Shown in pieces: positions 38,200 to 48,100 of a DNA stretch of 64,000 nt. The notes beneath the pieces were generated by a model. That model searched no databases. It had not been told where the DNA came from and saw only the letters and a program-made list of their open reading frames with translations. Origin of the DNA: Trichococcus paludicola (GTDB lineage Bacteria > Bacillota > Bacilli > Lactobacillales > Aerococcaceae); contig NZ_QBLC01000002.1 in assembly GCF_003052295.1 (NCBI RefSeq), positions 186,001 through 250,000 on the forward strand, written 5' to 3'. A program made the position numbers and the translations under genes. The stretch's first letter is position 1, and each line of letters begins with the position of its first letter.

Positions 38200-39297
38200 T
38201 TAGCTTGCTTGGTAGTCCCTCAGATTGTAGCTTGCGTTCAGATCTCTGTCGCAATGATGGCCGCACGTGCAGTGGTAGACTCGGTCACTGCGTTTCAGGT
38301 CCTTTTTGAGCGTTCCGCAGTTGTTGCACAACTTGGAGCTCGGGAACCATTGGTCCGCTTCCACAAAGGCAATGCCATGCAGTTCGCATTTGTATTGCAG
38401 GCATTGTTTGAAGAAAGAGAGTTTCTGATTTGCGACCGCCTTAGCCAAATGCTTGTCCTTCATCATGCCGCTGATGCTCAGTGTTTCCATCACAATGCGG
38501 GAGGGTTTGGATTTCACGATCTCCGCCGTTGCTTGATGGACATGATTGGTTCGGATGTTGGCCAAGCGTCTGTGTTGCTTTCGGATTTCACCTTCTAGTT
38601 TTAGGAGATGTTTAGATTTAGGCGTTCCTTTCTTGTATTTTTTGCTTGCACGCCTCTGCAATCTCTTGAGGCGTTTCTCCGCTTTCCTCACGGAGGCTGT
38701 TTTGTTGATGTTTTCGTAAAAAACACCATCGGAGGTGACAGCCAACTCCCTGATGCCGACATCCACGCCGACAATCCGATCTTCCAATTTGACGATTTTC
38801 GGGTTCACTTCGATACCAACCGTCATATACCAGTATTTGCCGTCGAACTTGATGCGCGGGTTGTAGTATTTACAGTCTACGGGTAAGGGCTCGTTGGTTT
38901 TCACCCAACCAATCTTTTCCAACAGGATGCGGTTGCCTTTCACTTTCAGCTTGACGCAGTCATTGTAGAAACTCGGCGTGGAGCGGCGTTTGGTCTTGAA
39001 CCGGGGATGCCGGGCTTGCCCATTGAAGAAGGATTTGTATGCTTTACAGGCATCCTTGACCGCTTGTTTGACGACATTATTGGAAACGTCGTTCAACCAG
39101 GCGTATTTTTTGCGCTTCTTCATCTTGGTGATGTGCTTGCGCAACTCATTGTCACTGATGAACGTCCCGCCGAAGCGGTGATTCATTTCCTGCATCCGGA
39201 TCGTGTAGTTGTACGCCCAGCGGGCAACACCAGCCGCTTGATAAAGTTTGGAAGTTTCGTCTGTCACAATCAAACGGACCTTCTTGGTCAACATCAT
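38200..39297 (-). CDS. tnpB: TnpB RNA-guided nuclease of an IS200/IS605-type element
   Basis: 365 residues. TnpB uses an omega-RNA to cut DNA next to a short motif. The N-terminal HTH region contains ARWAYNYTIRMQEMN. RuvC residues are intact: Asp in VGVDVGIRELAVTSDG, Glu in IVMETLSISGM, and Asp in CDRDLNASYNL. The four-Cys zinc motif is CNNCGTLKKDLKRS plus HCTCGHHC. No tnpA is present in the window, so it is a solo element. The ATG follows AAAGGGATGATC. Two in-frame stops cut off a C-terminal tail that lies beyond the catalytic core. Confidence 0.93.
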   Translation of the reverse strand: MMLTKKVRLIVTDETSKLYQAAGVARWAYNYTIRMQEMNHRFGGTFISDNELRKHITKMKKRKKYAWLNDVSNNVVKQAVKDACKAYKSFFNGQARHPRFKTKRRSTPSFYNDCVKLKVKGNRILLEKIGWVKTNEPLPVDCKYYNPRIKFDGKYWYMTVGIEVNPKIVKLEDRIVGVDVGIRELAVTSDGVFYENINKTASVRKAEKRLKRLQRRASKKYKKGTPKSKHLLKLEGEIRKQHRRLANIRTNHVHQATAEIVKSKPSRIVMETLSISGMMKDKHLAKAVANQKLSFFKQCLQYKCELHGIAFVEADQWFPSSKLCNNCGTLKKDLKRSDRVYHCTCGHHCDRDLNASYNLRDYQAS

Positions 39298-39313
39298 CTC
39301 GGATCATCCCTTT

Positions 39314-39330
39314 CTATACGCAAAGTATAG
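39314..39330. repeat. Small hairpin upstream of tnpB, possible left-end hairpin
   Basis: CTATAC and GTATAG around GCAAA. IS200/IS605 ends carry short imperfect hairpins. Its position 17 nt before the tnpB start could fit, but it could also be a 5'-UTR stem. Confidence 0.35.
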
Positions 39331-39514
39331 AGGAAACGGAATCAATAATAAAAGATTTGAATGCATTTGAGGAGATTTTTATTAACTGTTAAAAGCCTCC
39401 TTTTCTAAAGCTTCCAAAATTGAGGAGAATGGCTCACCGTATCTAGCGCTGTATTTGATAATTGTTGAATAGCAGCACACTTTATAATACATTATACACA
39501 AAGGAGTGGTCGAA

Positions 39515-39736
39515 ATGGGCACGATATCGTTGCGGATGGACGAAGAAGATGCAAAATTTATCAAAGAATATGCGAAAGACAATAATATAACGGTCTCCGC
39601 CCTCTTAAGGAATGCGGTGCTGGAAAAAATTGAAAATGAAATCGATCTGGAACTCTACCACACTGCCATGAAACAACACATTCGGAACCCTCAAGTTCTT
39701 TCCTTTGATGAAATGATGAAGGAAACAGATTTCTGA
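39515..39736 (+). CDS. RHH antitoxin of the RelB/DUF6290 type, orphan
   Basis: 73 residues, beginning MGTISLRMDEEDAKFIKEYA, the ribbon-helix-helix DNA-binding pattern, then NNITVSALLRNAVLEKI. The C-terminal toxin-binding part ends VLSFDEMMKETDF. The ATG at 39515 follows AAGGAG by 8 nt, and TATAAT at 39483-39488 gives a -10. The toxin that should follow is only a short relic. The antitoxin may still regulate its own promoter or protect against related toxins. Confidence 0.85.
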   Translation: MGTISLRMDEEDAKFIKEYAKDNNITVSALLRNAVLEKIENEIDLELYHTAMKQHIRNPQVLSFDEMMKETDF

Positions 39737-39738
39737 TA

Positions 39739-39792
39739 GTAGCATTTAAAGTAGCCTTTGAGAGCAAGGCTCAGAAGACACTTACACAATAG
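39739..39792 (+). pseudogene. Remnant of a RelE/ParE-type toxin
   Basis: Right after the antitoxin stop, one frame reads VAFKVAFESKAQKTLTQ and then TAG. This matches the N-terminus of RelE-type toxins (pattern YKVxFxxKAQKxL). No ATG or GTG opens it and no later homology is visible, so the toxin is truncated to about 17 residues. Confidence 0.7.
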
Positions 39793-39903
39793 CCATATAC
39801 TGAATTTCAAAATACTTAAACTATTTATGAAAATACTTCTTACACGCATTCTATTTTTGTGATACCATGGTTGACGTTGCAAAAAATTAGAAGGAGTGTT
39901 TAT

Positions 39904-40365
39904 ATGCCCACAAACAAAAAAGAAGGAATTTTTTTCACGACGATAATGTGCTCGATGATGGTGTTAGGAATGAGCCTATACAATCTGCTGTTACATGACA
40001 ATTTTGCTCTTATACCACTTTTGACAGGCTTAGTACCTGGGTTCGTTGTCGCTTTTAGTTTGGACGTATTCGTTGTTGGTGTGATCGCAAAGAAAATTGC
40101 TTTTCGACTACCCATCAAAAAAGAAAATAAGCTGCAGTTAATTTTGACAATCTCCAGTTTGATGGTTCTAGGGATGGTCACTTTCATGTCATTATTCGGA
40201 GTTCTGATGGAAGGCGGCATCCCTGATGATTTATGGGCGGCCTACAGCGAAGCCTGGAGAATGAATGTTATTGTCGCATTGCCATTACAACTGTTGATTG
40301 TTGGGCCTATGTCCCGGACAATTCTTGGTAAGATCCAAGCCAATAGTCAGCTTGTTTTGGAATAG
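39904..40365 (+). CDS. DUF2798 family membrane protein
   Basis: 153 residues with four membrane helices in two similar halves: FFTTIMCSMMVLGMSLYN and later LTISSLMVLGMVTFMSLF. This internal repeat is typical of DUF2798. VPGFVVAFSLDVFVVG and ALPLQLLIVGPMSRTIL are the even-numbered helices. Function is unknown. ATG at 39904 follows AGAAGGAGTG. It is a single gene with its own terminator. Confidence 0.85.
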   Translation: MPTNKKEGIFFTTIMCSMMVLGMSLYNLLLHDNFALIPLLTGLVPGFVVAFSLDVFVVGVIAKKIAFRLPIKKENKLQLILTISSLMVLGMVTFMSLFGVLMEGGIPDDLWAAYSEAWRMNVIVALPLQLLIVGPMSRTILGKIQANSQLVLE

Positions 40366-40397
40366 ACGTTAGCGCACAATTGTCGAAAAATCAGAAA

Positions 40398-40448
40398 AAG
40401 GTGCAGCATCACTTGGCGAAAAGCCAGGGGGTGCTGCACCTTATTTTT
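40398..40448 (+). terminator. Terminator of the DUF2798 gene, repeated sequence copy 1
   Basis: AAGGTGCAGCA (40398-40408) and TGCTGCACCTT (40432-40442), then ATTTTT. The loop has CACTTGGCGAAAA, also found in the hairpin at 41302-41343. Confidence 0.85.
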
Positions 40449-40682
40449 GTTGCCGGTATCGTCCTGGGGTACGGATAAGTTTCGAAATTGTCGAATGCAA
40501 TCATGATATTCGATAATTTTGCCTCGCTCGTGAATACAGCATTATGTACCACCTCTGCAATACTTTTTACCACTAAGCGCATAGAATTGTACCAGTAAAT
40601 GCAAGGCGTTCACCATTTCAAATGTCGCAAACGACAAGTGAGTAAAATAATTACGCCGCTTAGAATAATTTTTTTCTCTAAC
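40449..40682. other. Intergenic DNA with a repeat copy
   Basis: Apart from the 38-bp palindromic element at 40483-40520, nothing recognisable is present. It is AT-rich. Confidence 0.5.
40483..40520. repeat. 38-bp repeated palindromic element, copy 2
   Basis: CGAAATTGTCGAATGCA, six bases (ATCATG) and ATATTCGATAATTTT. It differs from copy 1 at 37708-37745 only within the six central bases. Confidence 0.75.
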
Positions 40683-41231
40683 TTAATTTAGCCCATCCAT
40701 ATTATTTGACAAAGAGATGGTTTTTAAATCAATCTGCGCAATTTCTTCTGAATTATTATTATCTAAAATTCTTTCAACCGAAACTTTATTAATAATTGTA
40801 TTAAACTCACCGATATTTTTTCCAATATCCTTAGCTAGCCATGTAGCTTCACTTTGACTTAATGATTGACCAACAGTTATATGAGGAATATATGGTATAT
40901 CTTTACGTTGATAAGGTTTAAAAAGTTCATTTTGGTAAAGCAAGTCATGCATTTGGATAAAATCTTCTCTCCCTTCACCAGCTTCTAACCAAACATAGCC
41001 ATTTTTGAAGTCCCCAGATACTTGCTGAAAACTGGCTGAAAATTCTTTGGTGTTTGCTAGCGTCTTTTTAATATTTTCTAAAATGTCTTTTTCGTTCAAT
41101 GCACTTTCAAAAGGAAAAACGAGAGTGATGTGGGGGCGAATATTCGTGTACAGACTATCATATTTCTCTCTAATAGACTCTATTTTTGTTATGTTATCAA
41201 ATTTCGGGAAAATTAAAATAGATTTCAACAC
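40683..41231 (-). CDS. 2H phosphoesterase / 2'-5' RNA ligase-like protein
   Basis: 182 residues. Two HxT motifs mark the fold: RPHITLVFPF (about residue 33) and YIPHITVGQ (about 118). Relatives act on cyclic nucleotides, tRNA splicing ends or 2'-5' oligonucleotides; the substrate here is unknown. GTG at 41231 follows AAAGGAG by 9 nt. The gene is clearly more AT-rich than its addA neighbour, which suggests later acquisition. YjcG-like and LigT-like relatives are both possible. Confidence 0.85.
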   Translation of the reverse strand: MLKSILIFPKFDNITKIESIREKYDSLYTNIRPHITLVFPFESALNEKDILENIKKTLANTKEFSASFQQVSGDFKNGYVWLEAGEGREDFIQMHDLLYQNELFKPYQRKDIPYIPHITVGQSLSQSEATWLAKDIGKNIGEFNTIINKVSVERILDNNNSEEIAQIDLKTISLSNNMDGLN

Positions 41232-41301
41232 TAAAACCGCTCCTTTAAAAATTCTGTAGAATATTCAAATATGACTACGATAAAGGAAAGTGGTATCGAA
41301 C

Positions 41302-41343
41302 AAGGTGCAGCACACTTGGCGAAAACCAAGGATGCTGCACCTT
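41302..41343 (-). terminator. Terminator of addB-addA, repeated sequence copy 2
   Basis: AAGGTGCAGCA and TGCTGCACCTT with loop CACTTGGCGAAAA. On the minus strand it ends TTGTT. It nearly duplicates the hairpin at 40398-40442. Confidence 0.65.
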
Positions 41344-41374
41344 CTGTTTGTCGTTCAATAACATACCGCCGTAA

Positions 41375-44300
41375 TCAGATAACCACATTCGTATGGTTCG
41401 AAAGCAGCGCGATATATGCCGCGCTGACTGGTTTCTGACGGATGGTCTCGAGGCCCTTCTTGTACAGGTTCATCTGGCCGCGGTACTTGTCGACGATATT
41501 CTCGGGCAATACCGGAGCTTGATCGCCCACGAAATCGGTTTTGAAGTCGTAGAGGACGATGTGATCGTCGTACTCGATGAAGCCGTCGATGATACCGTGG
41601 ATCAGCAGATTGTCGGTTGAGTCTTCCGGCATCTCAGCGAATATCCTGCTTGCCGGGATCAGCAACGAGAACGGCATTTCCCGTCTCACTCTGTCGGCAT
41701 TCGCCTGGATTTCCTGCCCCAACTCGGTTTGGAAGAACAACGCGATCTGTTCCGCATCCAGCTTCTCCGCAACAGCCTTCTCCAGCAGTCCATCATCTAC
41801 CAATTCAAGCAACAGTTGCGCCACATAGGCTGCGGTGATTTCCTTTTCCAAATCCACGGACTGCATTACAAAGTGGGTCGCGGTACCGATTTCGGCGCTG
41901 TTCGGCATCACCGTCTCTTGCATGAAGCGCGGACGCGGGAATTCGGGCTCCACATAGCGGGAGACCCGTTTGGTGTCGGAAAGGTCCAGCTTCAGCATAT
42001 GGCTCTCGTCCGGGTCCTCGAACAGGCGCTTGATCTCGGAAACGGATTGGTAACTGGTTGTCGTCGTTGCCGCTTCGTGGGGATATTGCGCCTCCATCAG
42101 GGCAACGGCCAATTTCATCTCCTCCGCCAGAGAATATTCATGCGCTTCAACTTTCGCCGTCGCCATCTGCTCGATTTCATCTTTCCACTGCGATTCGTTG
42201 ATTTCCTCCATGGCGACCGGGATGTAGGAAAGTAGGTCTTCCTCGCGGTAAGTCTGGATGCTGAAGTGCACCGGATAATGCGTCAGTTCGCCCCGGTACT
42301 CCTTGTGGAAATGGTCATTCTCGGCATCTTCATGCCGGTATAGGCACATGCCGAGCCATTTCATCATCGAGCTGGCCTGCAGGCGCAGGTAATCCGGCAG
42401 CAGCTTGTCGCTAGTCCCATCAGCCACTTGCCAATCGGCCCAGAGCTTCTCCTCGGATTTGTAGGAGCCGACCAGGAACAGTTTCTGTTCGGCGCGGGTC
42501 AATGCCACATACAATTTGCGCATCTCCTCAGCCAGCAATTTCTTTTTCTTTTCGATCGCCAATGCTTGGCGCGCCAAGGACGGATACTGGACCCGTTGCT
42601 GGACGTCGAAATAATCGGTCCCGAGTCCTTGCGTCTCGGAGAAGATGTATTTGCTTTGGGTGTCGCTCAGGTTGAACCGCTTCGACAGATCCATCAGGAA
42701 AACGACCGGGAACTCCAGGCCTTTGCTGGCGTGGATGGTCATGACCCTGACGGCATCCTCGTCGTCGCTGAAGGAAGTCGGCTCCGCCAAGTCCTTGTCG
42801 CGCTGTTGAATCTTCTCGATGAAGCGGATGAATTGGAACAGCCCTTTGTAGTTCGTTTCCTCGTATTTTTTGGCCCGCTCGTAGAGTGCGTGCAGATTGG
42901 CCGTCCGCTGTTTGCCGGCGACCATGCCGCCGACGTAGTCGAGGAAGTGGGTGTCGTTGTAGATGGTCCAGATCAGAGTGACGAGGCTGCTCCGTCTGGC
43001 CGTGTTGCGCCATTCGTGCAAGCGGCCCATGAACAGCGCCAATTTACTGTGCGCGTCCTTGATTTCCGCAGTCTGGTCAATCCCAGAAGCTTCGCAAATT
43101 TTGATGAAATGCTGCACGGCTTCGTAAAAATCGCCGTTCTTCTGCTGAATACGGATCAATGCCAGCTGCTTCTCGTCCAAACCGACGATTGGCGAACGCA
43201 GCACTGCCGCCAGCGGGATATCCTGGCGCGGGTTGTCGATGACCTTCAGCAAGGACAGGATGATCGAAACCTCAGTCCGTTGGAAATAGCTTTCTGTGTC
43301 GTTCAGGATGACCGGTATCTGGAAATCCTTGAAGATCTCCAGGATGACAAGGTTGTTCTTCTTCGTCGGCGTCAACAGCACGATGTCCCGGTAGGAAAGC
43401 GGCCGTTCTTCCTTGTTCTTTTTGTCGTAGATCAGGAACTTTTCGTCGATCAGCGCCTTGATTTTCTGCGCCACCATCGTGACTTCCCCGGCTGTCTTGT
43501 CGTCGATCGTCAGGTCGGCTTCGAGATCGTTCTCCGGCGTGAGGGCTTCCTCGCCGTTGTCGGCATTCTCCGACAGGTAGATCAGCAGTTCCGTCTGGTT
43601 GCGCTCGCTCTCCGGAAAGGATTTGTTGCCGGCCTGGAGCTTCGCTGCTTCGTCGTAGTCCATCTGGCCAACTTTTTCGTCCATCAGCTGTTCGAAGATG
43701 AAATTCGTGAAATGAATGACTTCTGCGCGCGATCGGAAGTTTTCCGCCAGAATGATCCGTTCCCCGCCGGTTTTGTCGGCAAAGGCCGCGTATTTGCGCA
43801 GGAACAGGCTCGGGTCGGCCAAGCGGAAGGCGTAGATGGACTGTTTGACATCCCCAACCATAAACAGGTTCTCGGTTTCCGGCTGGTGCCGCGTCACCCA
43901 ATAGAGGATGCTCTCCTGCAGCTGGTTCACGTCCTGGTATTCGTCGATCAGCACTTCCTCAAACTTGTTGCGGTAATAGGCGCTTGCGTCGCTCATCTTG
44001 CGTTCCCCGTCAGCAGCAATCGGCGCCAGGATCTGCAGCGTCAGATGCTCCAGGTCGTTGAAATCGAGCACATTGTCGTCCAATTTCCGTTCCCAGTAGG
44101 CTTCGGAAAAGCGTTTCGTCACCCGGGCCATCTCTTCGGCGTACGGGTGGATTCCCTGCAACACTTCCTCCTGTTCCGCAAGCGGTCGGTTGAGGTATTG
44201 CGCGCTCAATGCGGCGAAATCCTTCTTGTATTTGTCGCGCAGGTTTTTCAGCAGCGCCTTTTGATCCTTCACTTCATCTGGGTCGGCCTTCTTGCTGCTG

Positions 44301-45187
44301 GGCCAACGCGCAAACTGCACTTGTTCGTTTGCAATCGTGTAGGCCAATTCGTAGTCATCCTGCTGGACAGCTACCAACAGCCGGTCGGCATAGCCCTGTT
44401 CTGTTTCGAAAATTTCCCGTTGGCCAGCCGTCTCCACATCTTGCCCGGCCAGATGCCGCGCTTGTTCGATGTCGTAGCGGATGCCTTCGATCAGACTCAG
44501 CAGCTGCGGCTTCAGCAACTCCTGGTAGAGCACGCTGTTAGTCAACCCGTCTTCGGTGTTGTACAAAGACGGCAAAGAATCCAGCCAACGGTAAGGAATC
44601 GGATTCGCGCGCGAAAAATCGTAGAGCGAGAAGATCAGCTTCATCAGATCGTCGTCGCTGCGGTCCTTCGAGTAGGCCTTGGCCAGATTCTTGAAGTGCG
44701 TATCCGGCTCCCCGTAAAGCTCCTCCTTGACCTCTTCCCAGACGTCCTCCTTCAGCAGCTCGACTTCGATCGTGTCCGCCAACAAGCGGAAGACCGGATC
44801 CAGATCGATCAGATAGAAATAGCGCTGGATGACCTTCAGGCAGAAGGCGTGGATCGTGGAGATGTTCGCCTGCGGCATCAGCGAGAGCTGCTTGATAAGG
44901 TGCAGGTATTGTTCCTGCGACTGGGCTTCGTTGATGGCGGTCTGGATGGCGCTTGTCATCCGCTCCTTCATTTCCTTGGCTGCCGATTCGGTGAAGGTGA
45001 CGACGAGCAGTTCATCGACGTTCGTTCCGCTCTTCACTTTTTCGATGATCCGCTGAATCAGGACCGTCGTTTTGCCGGAGCCTGCCGAGGCGGAGACGAG
45101 GATGTTGTCCCCGGTCTGGTAGATCGATTGCCATTGCGTTTCCGTGAATTTTTCATTGGGTGTGCGTGCCGGTATGCCCGTCATCAT
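41375..45187 (-). CDS. addA: ATP-dependent helicase/nuclease AddA (RexA)
   Basis: 1270 residues. This is the UvrD-type helicase and nuclease subunit that resects double-strand breaks for recombination and degrades foreign DNA. Walker A is ILVSASAGSGKTTVL, with LVVTFTESAAKEMKER; motif II is VLIDEYQDVNQLQ; later motifs include VMTIHASKGLEFPVVFL and LYVALTRAE. The C-terminal nuclease has IIDGFIEYDDHIVLYDFKTD with Asp and Lys present. Its ATG overlaps the addB stop as ATGA. Long open frames on the opposite strand are compositional shadows. Confidence 0.97.
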   Translation of the reverse strand: MMTGIPARTPNEKFTETQWQSIYQTGDNILVSASAGSGKTTVLIQRIIEKVKSGTNVDELLVVTFTESAAKEMKERMTSAIQTAINEAQSQEQYLHLIKQLSLMPQANISTIHAFCLKVIQRYFYLIDLDPVFRLLADTIEVELLKEDVWEEVKEELYGEPDTHFKNLAKAYSKDRSDDDLMKLIFSLYDFSRANPIPYRWLDSLPSLYNTEDGLTNSVLYQELLKPQLLSLIEGIRYDIEQARHLAGQDVETAGQREIFETEQGYADRLLVAVQQDDYELAYTIANEQVQFARWPSSKKADPDEVKDQKALLKNLRDKYKKDFAALSAQYLNRPLAEQEEVLQGIHPYAEEMARVTKRFSEAYWERKLDDNVLDFNDLEHLTLQILAPIAADGERKMSDASAYYRNKFEEVLIDEYQDVNQLQESILYWVTRHQPETENLFMVGDVKQSIYAFRLADPSLFLRKYAAFADKTGGERIILAENFRSRAEVIHFTNFIFEQLMDEKVGQMDYDEAAKLQAGNKSFPESERNQTELLIYLSENADNGEEALTPENDLEADLTIDDKTAGEVTMVAQKIKALIDEKFLIYDKKNKEERPLSYRDIVLLTPTKKNNLVILEIFKDFQIPVILNDTESYFQRTEVSIILSLLKVIDNPRQDIPLAAVLRSPIVGLDEKQLALIRIQQKNGDFYEAVQHFIKICEASGIDQTAEIKDAHSKLALFMGRLHEWRNTARRSSLVTLIWTIYNDTHFLDYVGGMVAGKQRTANLHALYERAKKYEETNYKGLFQFIRFIEKIQQRDKDLAEPTSFSDDEDAVRVMTIHASKGLEFPVVFLMDLSKRFNLSDTQSKYIFSETQGLGTDYFDVQQRVQYPSLARQALAIEKKKKLLAEEMRKLYVALTRAEQKLFLVGSYKSEEKLWADWQVADGTSDKLLPDYLRLQASSMMKWLGMCLYRHEDAENDHFHKEYRGELTHYPVHFSIQTYREEDLLSYIPVAMEEINESQWKDEIEQMATAKVEAHEYSLAEEMKLAVALMEAQYPHEAATTTTSYQSVSEIKRLFEDPDESHMLKLDLSDTKRVSRYVEPEFPRPRFMQETVMPNSAEIGTATHFVMQSVDLEKEITAAYVAQLLLELVDDGLLEKAVAEKLDAEQIALFFQTELGQEIQANADRVRREMPFSLLIPASRIFAEMPEDSTDNLLIHGIIDGFIEYDDHIVLYDFKTDFVGDQAPVLPENIVDKYRGQMNLYKKGLETIRQKPVSAAYIALLSNHTNVVI

Positions 45188-48100
45188 TGCTCCTCCCCTT
45201 CCTCGTTGGATTCTTGATTATTCCCATCATGCCCATTCAGTTCTTCCTTGATCTTCGAAAAGACCTCATCCTTCGTCAACTTGCTGAATTTGCGGTAACG
45301 GTTCTCCGGCAGTGTGTTGTCGAACTGCGAAATGGCGCGGTAAGGCCCGCTGACTGTCGGCGTATATGGCCGTTCCTTGATTGGGTCGAGCTTCAGGTCG
45401 CCGGAAAGGATCTTGTCGCCGGCTTCCACCATGTTTGCCCGGTTCTTGGCGATCAGGTGGTTGAAATCATCCAGTGTGATCAAATCGTCATTTTTTCCTA
45501 GGTTGCCTGCCTTCAGTTTTTTGAAGGTGAAGATCTCCGAAGCCTGACCGCTTTCGACAGACGGATCGATCAGGTCCAAAACGGCCGTGTCGTTCAGCAA
45601 CAGCCCTTTCAGCTTGTAATCGGTGATGATCGTCTTTTGGTAATCCTCGAGCGTCATGAAACTGTTCTGCTTGATGAACGGGTTCTTGACGTGAAGGTAA
45701 AAGGCACCTGCCGGCAAGGTTTTCCCGGCCAACAGCTTGTCGGCGTTCAGCAAAGCCACATCCAAGTAAGTGATCATCTGCATCGCCAAGCCGTAGTAAG
45801 CGTCGGAGAAATCGAAACTGTGCGCGCTCGATTTGTAGTCGAGGATGGTCAGGTAATTCGCATCCCCGGCATTCACCAGATCGATCCGGTCGATCTTTCC
45901 GCGGATATGCAGGGTGCCGCCGTTGTTCAGCGGCATGTCCAACCCGTCCAGCATTTGTTCGCCGCCCATTTGCCCGAAGACCGCTTCAGTACGGATGTTC
46001 TTCAGCGCCGTCCGTCGGCTGTGCTGGTTGAGCACCCAAGCCATCTTCTGGATCGTTTCGCCTAATTGGTCGCGGATGAAGGCCATCCGGTTGGAGGTCC
46101 TCAGAATTTTGAATTTTTCACTCCCGTAGAGCTCATCCAGGACGGCATCGGCAATCTGTTTGACCGTCTCCTCGCTCAGGTCAGCGGTATCGATGAGCCT
46201 GCTCTTCAGCTGGTTGACGATCTTTTCCAAGGCTTCATGGAAGAATTCGCCTGTACCGGCAGCGGACAGCTCGTATTTCGCCCGTTCCTTGAGCTTCAGG
46301 CCGTATTGCAGAAAATGGCTGTACGGATCTTCGAAATAGCGTTCGAGCTGCGAGACCGACAGATACAGCTCTTTCCCGTAGAGCTGTTCGGCAACCGGCG
46401 CAGTCAGCTTGCTCGGCACGTTCTTGTGCCAGAGGCTGGCGAACACCTGCTGCATAATCCGTTTGGCTTGCGGATCCTTGGATATGTAGGCCAAAATGTA
46501 TTTCCACAGCGTCGGCACCGGCTCGTTCGTCGCGCGTTGGTGGCGCAGCAGATGAACCAATTGGCTGATGTTCTGTTGTTTGCTGCCGAGGAAGGCCGTC
46601 GTGTCCTCCGCATCGGCGATGTCCTGATGCTTGATTTCGACAGGGATCTGCAGCGCATTGGCTACGCGCGACACATAAGGCGAAATCTTCGGCGATTTCT
46701 TGCTGTCGTCTGCACTCATCGGATAGCTGAAGATGACCTTCTCAGTCCCCGAAAGGAAAGCCTGGTAAGCCACATACGGTTCGGCGGCCATCGATTCGGA
46801 GGTCGTCGGGTGCAGATACTTCTCTTCATTATTATTCAACGAACCGCTGAGCCGCTCGCGGTCCTCTTCCGTCAGCAGCGATTTATTTTCTTTCTGCGCA
46901 GGCATATGGTCCTGGGTCATCCCCATCAGGAAGACCACCTTGGCCGGCTCGAAGCGCGCCCCCTCGATGCTCGAGAAGACGACCTGGTCGATGCTCGGAG
47001 GCACCAAGCTGAAAGTCGCGTTCTGGAAACCGGTCAAAAGAATCTCATGGAAAGCTGCCGCCTGGAAGGGGCTGTCCCCCAAAATTTCGACGTATTCGTC
47101 CAACAGGTTCAGGAAAACTTTCCAGATCTGTTCCTGCTGCCGCGCTTGGATCAGGTCCCCCTGCGCCAATGCTTCATCGCGCCAGAACAGCATCTGTTTG
47201 TCAACTTTGGCGGCGATCAGGAAATTATACAGGTTCCTCGCCGCTTCCCGGCCGGTTTTGGCCTTCGCCATCTTCTGGAAGAACGGCAGCAGCAGATCCC
47301 TCAGATAATTGCGGACCTCGTTGGAAGTGTCCTGCATCCGCCTGTCCTCGGTGCTCTGGTTGTTGTTGCCGTTCTCGTCCCTGAATGTCGCGAAATACCA
47401 GTCATCTTTCGAAAGCCAGCTGTTGCCTTCATAGCCGTATGCCAGCAAGACATTCTCGATCACATCGACCTGCTCGCGGAAGCGCAGCACGGCTGCCGCG
47501 GTTTCCTCAATCCCTGCCGGATTGTCGTGGTTGGCCGGCGTCAACAGTTCCGTGCGCAGCAAGCGCATGATGTCCGGATAGCGCCAATGATGGCGGCGGA
47601 TGCGGAACAGCGCATCGATGAAGTCCATGAATGGATGGTGCTTCATTGCGTCGGCTTTGTCGTAGAAAACGTCCATCCCGTCTTTGTCGAAGACCGGCTT
47701 CACCATCGTTTCGTATTCTTCGACCGTCCGCGCCAAAATCAGGATATCTTTGTAGCGGTAGCCGTCCTCGGCGACCAGTTTTTTGATTTCGTTGGCCACG
47801 TGAAAAACTTCCGCCTGTTTCGTTTCGCAGCCCCAGACCCGGATATCTTCCTTCTGGTCGGCAGTCAGCTCGAACGAGCCTTGGACTTTGTTGGCTGTCG
47901 CATCGGTGGACGCGATCCAATAATTCTCCAGGGTCAAAAGCGCATCCTTGTAGCCGTCCGTGTCTTTCGCAATCCAGTGGTCCTTCATGACCTGTACGCG
48001 CAGACTGCGCGCCAAATGATAGAGCGTGTGATACGTCGATCCGGCCGTATAGAACAGCTGATGCATGGCCGGTGGTTCGTTGACATAGGCTTTGTCCAGC

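Noticed and set aside
39382..39582. Minus-strand frame ending in a protein-like stretch before tnpB
   Set aside because: It overlaps the antitoxin start and promoter in antisense, with no start signal. It could be a gene scrap, but evidence is too weak.
37720..40520. Composite transposon bounded by the 38-bp repeats
   Set aside because: The repeats are too short to be insertion sequences and no transposase acting on them is visible; they are reported only as repeats.
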